From positions 37,784-101,783 of the forward strand of contig NMRB01000672.1 of assembly GCA_002633025.1 (NCBI GenBank): a DNA stretch of 64,000 nt, read 5' to 3'. This document shows, piece after piece, positions 51,201 to 61,049 of the stretch. Position 1 is the stretch's first letter; every line of letters begins with the position of its first letter. The stretch is from Notospermus geniculatus. Its lineage: Eukaryota > Nemertea > Pilidiophora > Heteronemertea > Lineidae. Position numbers and translations under genes: made by a program. The notes under the pieces were generated by a model that worked only from the letters and a program-made list of their open reading frames with translations, had not been told where the DNA came from and did not search any database.

Positions 51201-51866
51201 ACTCATTTGCCACTACTTCGTATCCATGTTCTGGGGGTTGGGTCTGGCTTAAACCTGAAATTATATTGATTTCATTTCATGAAACTGATAATGAGGAGAC
51301 ATTCCAGATGCAAAAAGACATGTCATCTTTGTGACATTGCAAGGCTTTATGTTGATTTGTCTATACCCTACCTTGCCCTGGTGGCTCAACTTCACAACTG
51401 TGGTTCACTCTGTAAGGAATGCTGAAGGCAGAACATCTTTTCTTCTGAGTTGCTGGAGCGGAGTGTGTCAGGAGGGAAAGTGATTCAGTTTCACTGTCCC
51501 CATTGTCACTTTGGGGTTCTTTTTCATTTGGTTGTCCTTGGATAGGAATCAGTGGTGATGAGGCGATCTCTTTCTTCCCTTCTGATGGCAAGTGAAACAA
51601 CCTGGAAAGAGGGTGGTACACTGTTCAAAGGAGTTCTGAATAGTGACATTTACACTTTTTGTTGATGATCACCCTGGATTTTCGTAAAGCCTATTGACAA
51701 TGATGCTACTGCAGACTTATGCATTACGATGGGCACTGGCACTGACTTACTTTTGAAGTCCCTTGAAAGGTGCTGGTGATTGTGAATAAAGAGAAGCTGT
51801 GTAACCACATTCTGATTCAGGGACAATCGTTTCCAAGTCGCTCTGCTGACTCTGATGATCATCCAT
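48298..51866 (-). CDS. RAMA-domain protein, ANKRD31-like C-terminus
   Basis: Eight exons join in phase: 51866-51751, 51601-51372, 51254-50710, 50550-50451, 50359-49242, 49013-48927, 48800-48705 and 48489-48298, giving 827 aa. Near residues 704-775 is a RAMA domain: LVDQGILKPGKDLLS, then a beta segment with ASLNEDGKIQ and a FQTPMSWC motif. RAMA domains occur in MPND and in ANKRD31, a meiotic protein that partners REC114; the resemblance here is to the ANKRD31 type. No ankyrin repeats are present. The N-terminal part is acidic and Ser-rich with three copies of a PLIPI/L motif. A short coiled coil precedes the RAMA-proximal part. Four imperfect 14-residue repeats (VSQCGVARVTTA type) are encoded at about 49957-50106. 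The start is the first ATG of exon 51866. Paralogy, and whether ankyrin exons were lost or never present, are unresolved. Confidence 0.8.
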
Positions 51867-53220
51867 GTCGAGTCATCAACTTGACCTTGTGTCTGGAAGT
51901 GGAAATATAGCCTACGGTAAGCTGAACTTCCCAAGAAAAAAATCTCGTCCCATGGCATAGGCATGCATGATAGGGCCTTCATGATCGATGATAGCCTACC
52001 TAGGCCTACCGACCTACCGGTAGGCCTACCTAATCAATTCAATATCACATTGTTGTAACATCGATCAGTGTTCCCCGTATTTCTGTGTTTTTCTTATTTT
52101 GTTATTGTTTCCCTCCTGGCGGATTAATCAGGAGCGGCAGCCAAGCAAAAAAGGCTCCAGCGAGAGGACGACTGAGCGGAGGCCTGCCTTGGGCTTATTT
52201 ATTTCTTGTTACATGTATTCTTTGTTATTACGGCTCCATTGTAAAACTCGATGTATTGAGATCATGGATTCCGAAATAAACTAAACTAAACTAAACTAGT
52301 GGTCTAAAACTAGACTACCACCCTAGGTCTAGGCCTGCTACTTTTTTATCTATAGTTCAGGCTGGTTAGTGGGTGATCAGGATAAAAAACGTGCAGAATG
52401 ATTTTTTGAAATTGGCGCTTCATAACTTTGTATCGTTGTTGTTGTCGCCGCGGAATAGAAACTTTAGTCTGATTCTTTACCCTTGTAACGCTTCGCTACA
52501 TGTATAGCGGAGCATCTCGAGGCAGGATACCAGGCAATAGAAGCCTGTCACATGACCAAAACATGGCTGCGCCCAGTAAATTGCATGCGTTGATGATTTT
52601 CTCTTTACCTTAATCATGAACTACTCTTTTGATGGGCAATGACATGACACTTGTAAATTGGCCAACAAGGCTTATTGCGAGACGTCTGTCAGAAGAAGTG
52701 CCGAAGAAGTCATATTTCTGGGTAGGGAAGATGAAGTATAGCTACGCAGACAGACCTGCTGTGCTGTGCTGTGTACATACCAGTAGTGTGTAGGCCTAGG
52801 CCTTTGTATGTCATGTATTTTATCATAGTACCGCAGACCGGTACTTGTTAGGCATGATCTTATGTTTTATGTCGTGTCTTGGAAATTCATCAAAGGCGGT
52901 TGTCTATACCGCCGGTATCATGGTATGTGATTGAGGCTACAAAGCCAGCCTACTTAGTCTAGACCGAGGCCTACTAATGACACTGTTTTTGTAAAATATG
53001 TGCTTCAGATACATGCCTGCAAACGTGCCAGTGCCAGTCAATTAGGCCTAGTTCCAGATCCCCACTCTACAACTTACAAGTGGGTGGTTGAAGTCCCTTC
53101 TTGCCTGTGAAGTATGTAATGGCAAATTTCTATGCGGATTATTGCAGGTTCCAAACATGCCAAATTGTCCGAAAGGAAGAAATTGAAAAAGTGTTCTTAT
53201 CATCAATTTGAAAATCCAAG
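51867..53220. promoter_or_regulatory. divergent spacer between the RAMA gene and RPUSD4
   Basis: Head-to-head spacer of about 1.35 kb, presumably containing both promoters. It holds ctaaactaaactaaacta repeats near 52280, a palindromic-family copy at 52461-52535, and much taggcctac-type sequence. No exon seen. Confidence 0.45.
52461..52535. repeat. 73-bp palindromic family, copy 3
   Basis: Contains agtctgattcttt, acgcttcgct / agcggagc and cgaggcagg, as in the other copies. The word aatagaa flanks it on both sides (52454-52460 and 52536-52542), possibly the remnant of a longer duplication. Confidence 0.6.
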
Positions 53221-56200
53221 ATGAGTATGCCACAGAGATATGTACAGGCTGCCATGCGACTTCAGCAGCTGAGTAACCGTGTTTTGCAGATGCCTGTGAC
53301 ATTTACTGCCTTTAGGCATGTTAGGAGCTCAGCTCAGTGTTTCTCATCTCAGTATCTGGTTTCCATTCGTCCACCATGTCGCAACTTCACCTCAAGAACA
53401 TCTGTTCTGTGTAGTGATTCAGAATCATGGAAGGACACAAGACACCAGGAAAAGGATGAAACTTCTGTAGACTTTTTTGGAGTTGAAGAATACGAACAAG
53501 GAAAACTTCAGTGGGCCTCTGAAAGAGATGACTCGGGCACTATGAAAAGGAATACTCAAGTTGCAATGATACCAAAGTCTGGTCAGACTTGGAAGAAAAA
53601 AGCAGTTGGTAGATCTGAGGCATCGAAAAATGATGACACAATTGTACAGACTTCTTTTGGTTTGGTGAGACTTGATGGTCAGAGAAGATCGGAGAAGAGC
53701 AAGAGACAAGGCACTGGTTTGAAAACAAAGCAAACATACAACAATCCTGTATCGTCACATGGATCTGATTACATTGATGATCAGTATTTTGGCTATGAAG
53801 GGAATCATCAGAAAGTACCTGCTGTAGGTCATTTTGACGTTGATGATGGATTGAAAGTTTCCCCTGCAGTAACAGATAATCAAGAAAGGAGTAGCTTTGA
53901 CAGAGTTTCTGAAACACATGCAAATATATTTGATGAACAATATTTTGATATGCAGAGTAAGCAAGATAAAGGTGGAGATAACAGCAATGATCTAGAGGAG
54001 TCTGAATCTGGAGCTCAGCAGTTCAAAAGCCAGTTTTCTTCAGTAGAAGTTGAAGATCTCAATGAATTTGACAAGCAGATGTTAGGAGCACAAGGGAGCA
54101 CTGGCACTGAGAGCAAACCTGCTATCTATTCCGTGACTGAAGACATGGAAAAACAGCTCAGCAGGAAAGAGAGGAGTGGAGAAATGAAACACTTGAGATC
54201 AAATGTGAGACGTAGTGATGATGTGGAATACGAGTTTCATGAGCCTGTGACGAAAAGGAGACAACGGGTGAGGGAAACAGTGCCCCCAAATACTGAAGAC
54301 CCACAAACAGCATATGACATGGCGATGAAAATTCGACAGGAACTTAAAAATACAGGTAGAGTATGCTCAAATGATGATCATGTTGCCTTCATTTTGTGTC
54401 AGTTGTGTGAGTGTAGTCTGAAGGCGTAGCTATATGAACACTTAATGGTTCAAGATGATGTTTTCTGCCGCTGCTGGTACTTGTTGGGAAATTAATCTGT
54501 CTTCTTGCAGCAATGATCATAAGCTTCAAAGATAGAAATCTATCTCCATGAAAGACACGATTCAGAAACACCATGTTGAGAAGTCTGTCGGCTTTTAGTT
54601 TTATAGTTCCTGGAGAGTGGAGTGGAAAGCTTCACAAAACATCTCGATTCTCATTGTTCTTAATTCATTCAGTTCTAGGAGAGCGCCCTGTTGGTGATGT
54701 CGACAGTAAAGGATTTCGTATCTTAAAAAATCAAGTCCCTGATTTCTCCCACACACCAGCAGACATTATGGTCAGAATACTGAGAGACAGTGTAATCTAC
54801 AATGACAGTAAGTAAATTACTTGTCCGTCCACCAATTTCGTATGTTTTCAATGGTATGTAGGTGGTGTGCATATTTCCTGGAGAACACCAGTGTCTAACA
54901 TTTGTCTGATGTTGATTTTAATCCCAAAAGTGCCCTCAGGTATGGTAACTGGAAGAAAGATTGGATGTAACTCAACTGTACCATCCATATGTGCATTCCC
55001 TACATGAACAACAATTAATTCTTCCACATTATCCTTTTCAGATGAGATCGTTGCCATTGATAAGCCATATGGTATTGCCAGCCAAGGTAAGGATGTTCGC
55101 ATTGATAAGTCCTGATAACAGGGTTGTGTCAGCTTTTGGAATAAAGAATCGTGGTGGAAAATTAAATTGTACATTATGGCTGGCCAAACAGTGGTGTTTG
55201 AACAGTTGTTCTCTTTTGTTTCAGGCGGCCAAGGTGTCCATCACAGCATTGCTGCACTCCTCCCGAAACTTGCCAAGAAGATTGATCCATCCCTTGAAAC
55301 ACTTCACAATGTCCACAGACTTGACAAGGACACTACTGGTGTCATGGTATTTGCTAAGTAAGAAAACCATACTCAACTTCAAACAGTGGAAACCGTGAGT
55401 GCCTGTCACTTCTGAGGTTGCAGGTTCAATCTCCAGTCAAATTTGCTCTTGATAGAGCCAGCAAGTCCCTTTGGCAGTGCAGGTTTTCTCTGGGCACGCC
55501 ACTTTCCTCCTGCTATACATTCCATTTGCCACTTCTCAAGTCTCAGGTTTGTAACCAAAAAATACTTCATTTCAGGACACGGGAGATGCAACTGAAATTG
55601 ATTCAGATGTTCAGAGACCATGAGGTCATCAAGAAATACTGGGTTATCACGAAGGGAGTTCCGAACCCTCCAAGTGGTATCATTGAAATTCCAATGGCTG
55701 AGAGCACTGTTAATGGTGTATACAGGGTACGTGTATGGAGAATTTCTCAGTCATATTTCTGGTTTTCTTTTCCATACATTTACGACAAAACCGAAGCAAT
55801 AAGACTACTCATGGTTGTCAATTTAGTATGTCGTACATGTATTGGACTATCTTAAAGTGCCTCAATTGCAGTACTCAGATGTTCTGTTCATGCTTGGCAG
55901 ATGACAGTAAAACCTGACTACGATGAGCAAACCAAGTTGGTAATGAAGAAAAGTCGTGTGGAAACCCTGAAGGCTGTTACGAAGTACAAAGTGTTGGACA
56001 GTACCAGAGATGCCGCCCTGGTGCTATGTGAACCAAAGACAGGTATGTCAGTCTTCAGGAGTCAACCACAGGGACTTTTGACACATATGATTTTGTCAGT
56101 GAATTTGACCCTCCCCCCCGGACAATGCCCATGTCGTTTGCTGATCTTTTTCTTGTATTTTATTTGTTTCAGGTGTAAAGCATCAGATCCGTTGTCATCT

Positions 56201-56639
56201 GTCATTCGGTTTGAATGTACCCATTCTTGGAGATCACAAGTACTCATATTTCACGAGGTTGGCTCCTCAGGTGAGTGTACGTACATGTCGTGCATGGCTG
56301 TACATTCAGCCTATGCTTACAATTATGTTCTTGAAATGTTCTATGCTGCTGTCATCAACACGTTCAGGCAGATAAAAGATGACATTTCCTTTTCTCTCAT
56401 CAAGAAATCGGATAATTGGTAATGTTTCCATGTCTTGTTTGTTCCAGCGTTTGTTTCCTGCCATGCTTGAAAGACTTGGTATTCGACAGAGCAAGGTCCG
56501 TCATGTCCCAATGCATCTTCACGCCAAGTCGATCATCATCCCGAACATATTGGAAGGGAGATACCTTCATTTGTCTACAAAGCTGCCCGGACATTTTGTG
56601 AGGAATATGAAATATTTAAAATTGCGTCCGCCAAAGTGA
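53221..56639 (+). CDS. RPUSD4: mitochondrial rRNA pseudouridine synthase RPUSD4
   Basis: RluA-type pseudouridine synthase; the vertebrate enzyme modifies mitochondrial 16S rRNA. Exons join in phase: 53221-54355, 54673-54807, 55042-55086, 55225-55357, 55576-55726, 55901-56042, 56173-56270 and 56448-56639, giving 676 aa. The first ~60 residues are basic and free of acidic residues, like a mitochondrial targeting signal. Catalytic motif HRLDKDTTGVMV (Asp nucleophile) spans the end of exon 4. Other matches are EIVAIDKPYGIASQGGQGVH, the RMTVKPDYDEQTK block and GVKHQIRCHLSFGL followed by PILGDHKYS. The protein is about 300 residues longer than human RPUSD4 (377). The extra length is an acidic, Ser-rich N-terminal insert encoded entirely in exon 1. 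RPUSD3 is the alternative, but the mid and C-terminal match favours RPUSD4. Confidence 0.88.
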
Positions 56640-57242
56640 TTTTCATTTCCCATTTGATGCTACATGTACTTTCTCTGCCTACATTAGGCCTATTTGAATC
56701 ATCTGTCTATTTGGGGAAGTACAGATGTAGTTTATGAGCAAATGCTTGATACTTGTAAAACAAGAACTGTGTCTCATTCACCCATATACATGTAGAGTTT
56801 ATGTTATTATCAAGAACGGAAGAGTGAGTTTTGAAATGAGATCTATCATTATCAATGAAGAACAAGAAATGCTTTCAAGTCAACAATAAACATAATTATT
56901 CACCATATAGAACAGCCTTCTACAATAATTACCTCACTTTGGACATCTTGACTGCCACTTTGAAGTGACAACAAGGGAAATCTAATTTGTGTACAACTGC
57001 ACATCATGGAACGTACATTTATGTTAACCCAAAGCATAATCGTCGCATCTCCTGAAACCTGTGCACTGTCTGTTGTCCATGTACATGTAGATTATCCTGT
57101 GGTTTTTGCAGCCTGTGAAGTTTGAACCAAGGTCAGTCTGAGTGCTCAGCAGAGACAGCTCCCAGTATCACCCTTTAGGTCTATGTCCATGCAGAAAGGA
57201 AGTCTGACAGTAGCACTGCCACAAGGCACACTCCAAAGTCTA
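56640..57242. other. tail-to-tail spacer between RPUSD4 and EIF2B1
   Basis: 3' UTRs; AATAAA at about 56886 may serve RPUSD4. No gene seen. Confidence 0.5.
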
Positions 57243-57362
57243 CGGGTCGTATTTTAGAACGTTGCTTAACGTTGCGGTCGACCTTAAGTCTATTGTAAAA
57301 CCATCGAGAACAATAGATTTAAGGTGGACCTTAATGGTAAGGAACGTTCTAAAATACGGCCC
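57243..57362. mobile_element. 120-bp TA-flanked MITE at the EIF2B1 stop codon
   Basis: The ends cgggtcgtattttagaacg and the complement of ctaaaatacggccc form imperfect inverted arms of about 54 bp. TA lies on both sides (57241-57242 and 57363-57364), the mariner/Tc1-type duplication. The right end supplies the G of the EIF2B1 TAG stop. Confidence 0.75.
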
Positions 57363-59516
57363 TACAAGTACAACTTAATCAGTTCATCGCTAACAGCTGA
57401 AGGTGTTAACACTCCTAAGTCTGTGAACAATAAGGTGATGTATGCCGGTGGTGTGTAGTCCACAAGGGGATGTTCCTTCGCCAGATCAAGATCAGCTTTA
57501 AGGGTTGATGAGTGATACTGAAAAATAAACGCAAGTCCCAAGTCAAAATGGCCAATGTTGTTTTTCCTGAGCAATAAAATGGTCACCACATCAACAAAAT
57601 ATCTCCCGATCCACAGAGGCAGTTGGGAATTCTCTTTTGGTTTTGGCTGAATCCAGTTATGAAGAACTCTTCTCTTACCTTGAAGTTATTGGGTATATCT
57701 CTTTGGTTCAATGGGTATTCTCTGGTAAATTTGAAACTCTCTGCAACTACATAAACTGGTTTTCCAAGTTCTTTTGCAGACACTGCCATGGTGAAGGTAC
57801 CAATCTGAAAATATAGTGTAAAGGGCATATATTGCAAGTTACCTCCCCACGTAAACTGCACAGGGGAGTGGGATCATGGGAGGATTCCACAGAACAACAG
57901 TTTCTAATTTACGCAGCTATGAGTCTATAGGAGGGCATTTTTTGATGCCCTTTCACACTGACAGCCGAATCCTGTATGTTACTGTTACATGAAACGAGAG
58001 GTCTTTTACTCCTCCGACAAATCTAGTGAAGTCACCATGCCATGGCAAGTACCGGTAGATACCTTGTTGATTATCCCACCACTCTCCACTACCCCTTCGG
58101 CTCCTAGCAAAACCAGATCAACATTTTCCATCATATACCTGTAGAAAAGGAAGCAACAAACATAACTACCGGGTACTGTGATCTGCATTGCTCGCGAAGG
58201 TAAGCAAAATCTATTGAATATCTGTCCAACATTCCACTCCTGGTGCCTCATCAGCTGTGGTAATGGTATATGTTTGTTGTCAAGCAAGACCTCTAACGTT
58301 CAAAAGTGCCGCAGACATTATTTCCAGATATCAGAACTTACCCAACAGCAGCATCTAGAATCAAAGTGGCTGGTATTCCAAGAGCTGTCACTTCATTAAA
58401 CATGTCAACACTGTAATATGAAATCATAACCCATCAGGGATATCATTCCAGTCATCGGATTCAAAGGATACAGGACGTCTGGCAGTGAAATTAGAAAAGT
58501 TCTTAGAACCATTGCTCCCACAAGGCAACGTGGCTCAATTCTACTACATACAAATTTGATTAAAAGTGGTACATGGACTAGCAAGTGAGAGAGTTTAACT
58601 GAAGCCACACAAGGTCACCCATTTGGGAAAATACTACCACATTGTATATTGTCAGACAGAACTCACCCTGACTTATCTGGCATGGATTCTGTCAGGTAGA
58701 CATTGAATCTTCTGTTAGCAGCAGCAGCCTCTTTGAACAGTTCAAGCACCACCCTGGATTTGGAATGGGTAAGAATTGTCTGAAATCAAGAAAAACAGGT
58801 TAACCACTTAAATGTAAGAGGTGTGTGTGCTGAAGTATCAATGGGAAATGGTCAGTTTAGAATAGAATTACTAATAAACTTGAAAATAATACCACTAATG
58901 ATGAACGAAGTTGAGAATTTAAACTTACAGCACCATCTCTGATGAAAGGCAGGCCTAATTTTGCTATTTTCCTCCGAGAACTTCCTACTGTGTTTAAGAA
59001 AACTTTCCCCCTTTCGACCAGCACACTTCTACAGTCTTGGAAATCCTGAAGAGATGGGAAATGCATTCAGATCAAGAAGTTGCTTCATATGTGGCCAAGG
59101 CAGCAATATATTGCCACTTTTTTAGAAGCAGAATACTTACTGGGTGATCAAGTGATGTGAGAGTGATGAAGCGAACAAACAAGTCGCATCCTGAAGCAAT
59201 AGATGTCACCGGTCCATCAGTTTGCTGTAGAGTTTTAATTGCTTGGTTGAGATTCTCACGTAGGCCTAGCAATGTCTCCGCTACAAATGAAAGGAAAAAG
59301 TTAATGAAAAATAGTAAAATTGTTGACTTGGACATGAAGCCTTATGTATGAATTTGCTGGTCAAAAAATACTTGTTTTAATATTTTCAGCTCTTCACCCA
59401 CAGCTTCACTGTACCTGGACTGACTCTGATAAATTCTACCAATGTTTTGATTGCAGCCACAGCCTGTGAAGTGTTTGGGTCTTCTTGCATCAACTGGTTA
59501 TAGTAAGGGACAATAT
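57362..59516 (-). CDS. EIF2B1: translation initiation factor eIF2B subunit alpha (first codons not found)
   Basis: Regulatory subunit of the eIF2B guanine-nucleotide exchange factor. Exons join in phase: 59516-59415, 59280-59141, 59045-58929, 58779-58667, 58410-58342, 58138-58063, 57804-57679 and 57517-57362, giving about 300 residues (human 305). It covers the family from the [15 protein letters not shown] segment, which corresponds to human residues about 5-20, to the C-terminal [22 protein letters not shown]. Conserved blocks include [59 protein letters not shown] and [12 protein letters not shown]. The visible 5'-most exon starts in phase 1, so a tiny exon with the ATG lies upstream, probably beyond the N4 gap and C-run at 59619-59640. 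Head to head with DDX52. Confidence 0.93.
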
Positions 59517-60017
59517 CTGAAAAGGGATATAATACCGGCATGTAAAAACTGAAGAAAGACAATTGTAATTTCAGAACAGTAAGTTTATAATTACAAGACA
59601 AAAGACCTTGCCCCTACTNNNNGCCCCCCCCCCCCCCCCCAGGGAGTTAGTACCGGTAGGCCTACGGGTAGGGGCCTAGGCTTAGGCCGTAGGGCCTATA
59701 TAGAGGGCCAGCCCCAATTACCTAGACCAAGAGTTGTTAGTTACAAACTGGGTGGACACTGTAACAAGGAATCTTTTTTCTGGGACACCCTGTATGTAGG
59801 TCGGTCGGTGCAGGCCTGAAATGGATGCACTGCTAGGCCTATGCATGAGATAGGCCTATCATCCTGCTCCATTTGAACTTGATTAACAGGCGGTCAGCAC
59901 AATTATAACTAAGTTACAGGTATTGAATATCATAATATTCAGTATATGAGTCGTGAGAGCATGATCAAATGTGTTTTTCTGACCATTTATGTCCATTTTC
60001 GGCAGATTTTCATATAG

Positions 60018-60689
60018 CGTGTTCGGAAAGCTTCCTCGGGGAGGCTCGGGGAAGCGGGAGAGCGTTCGGTAAGGTATTTGGCAGGCTGCCAAGGCTTCCT
60101 CGAGCCTGGCAATCTCGTTCCCAGATCTACCTCATCCGAAGGTATCTCTGGAAAGGGCTGCGACCTGACCAAAATTTCTGGTCAACCGCTGGCAGCGTGC
60201 CAAAATGTCTGTTTCCCACAATATTTCGTTCTTCGATGACTGAAAAATATCATATATGCCTAAAGAATCATATAATACACCCAAAACACGAAGTTGTTTG
60301 AGTATTAGAGCAATTTCAAACGAATAGTTTAGTTGGGAACATCATGCCGCGGGTCCCAGCTCAGTGTGATTCGCATCATAAATTAGTATATCGCGCATGC
60401 GCAGTATTCCTGAAGTCGTCAGCCCTTTCCAGTGGTGTTGTAGGAACGTAAACCCACTGGGGACGAGTTTGCGAGCCTGGCCGAAGGGGAAACTCCCGGC
60501 ATGCATTTCGTTTTCTTTCCAATCCGACATGCTGATTGGCTAAACGTGGAACATTTCACGCCTGCAACCCACAGTAGTACCTTTCCCCGAGGAAGAGCAA
60601 ATATCGTTCGGAATTTCACCTTTACTGGGCATGCTCACATTCCCCGAAGCTCGGGGAAGAAATTTCCTCGGGGAAGCTTTCCGAACACG
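60018..60689. mobile_element. MITE-like element with terminal inverted repeats (copy B, inverted)
   Basis: Starts cgtgttcggaaagctt and ends with its complement. Outside the nested insertion at 60111-60471 it matches copy A (469-796) in reverse orientation at high identity. Ends four bases before an undetermined base. Confidence 0.8.
60101..60481. mobile_element. 361-bp insertion nested in copy B, 10-bp target-site duplication
   Basis: Comparison with copy A shows 361 extra bases (60111-60471) at the word cgagcctggc, which is present once in A and twice in B (60101-60110 and 60472-60481). The insertion ends form an imperfect ~14-bp inverted repeat (aatctcgttcccag against caaactcgtccccag). There is no long open frame, so it is non-autonomous. 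Confidence 0.8.
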
Positions 60690-61049
60690 GCCNTCACATG
60701 ATGCAAATATTGCTGCCATGGTATATGAAGCATTGTATAGCATACATATATTATGTACAGTGATGTACGGTAAGTACATGACTTATGCATTGCATATGAC
60801 AAGTGTTTTCACATGACAAAAAAGTGCGTAAATGCGGCTGCGGCTAGCTCTCTCAATGTATTGACCGTGCATAAAATATACACGAGTGGTGTCAGACTCT
60901 GTAATGGTAATGTAAGAGTCTGACCGCGTGAGACTAGTGCGGACACAGGTTGGTGCGTCCATAACGCCGCCTAGCGCCGACCTGTGAAACACAATGCTGG
61001 TGACGTTGCGTCCCAAACCCAAGTCTCGCAATATCTCGCCGGATACAAG

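Larger units (their letters stand above)
59517..61049. promoter_or_regulatory. divergent spacer between EIF2B1 and DDX52
   Basis: About 1.5 kb containing a 4-N gap plus a C18 run (59619-59640), a nested pair of mobile elements (60018-60689), an undetermined base at 60693 and a small hairpin near 60894-60933 (gtcagactct / agagtctgac). The EIF2B1 first exon should be here but is not identifiable. Confidence 0.45.
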
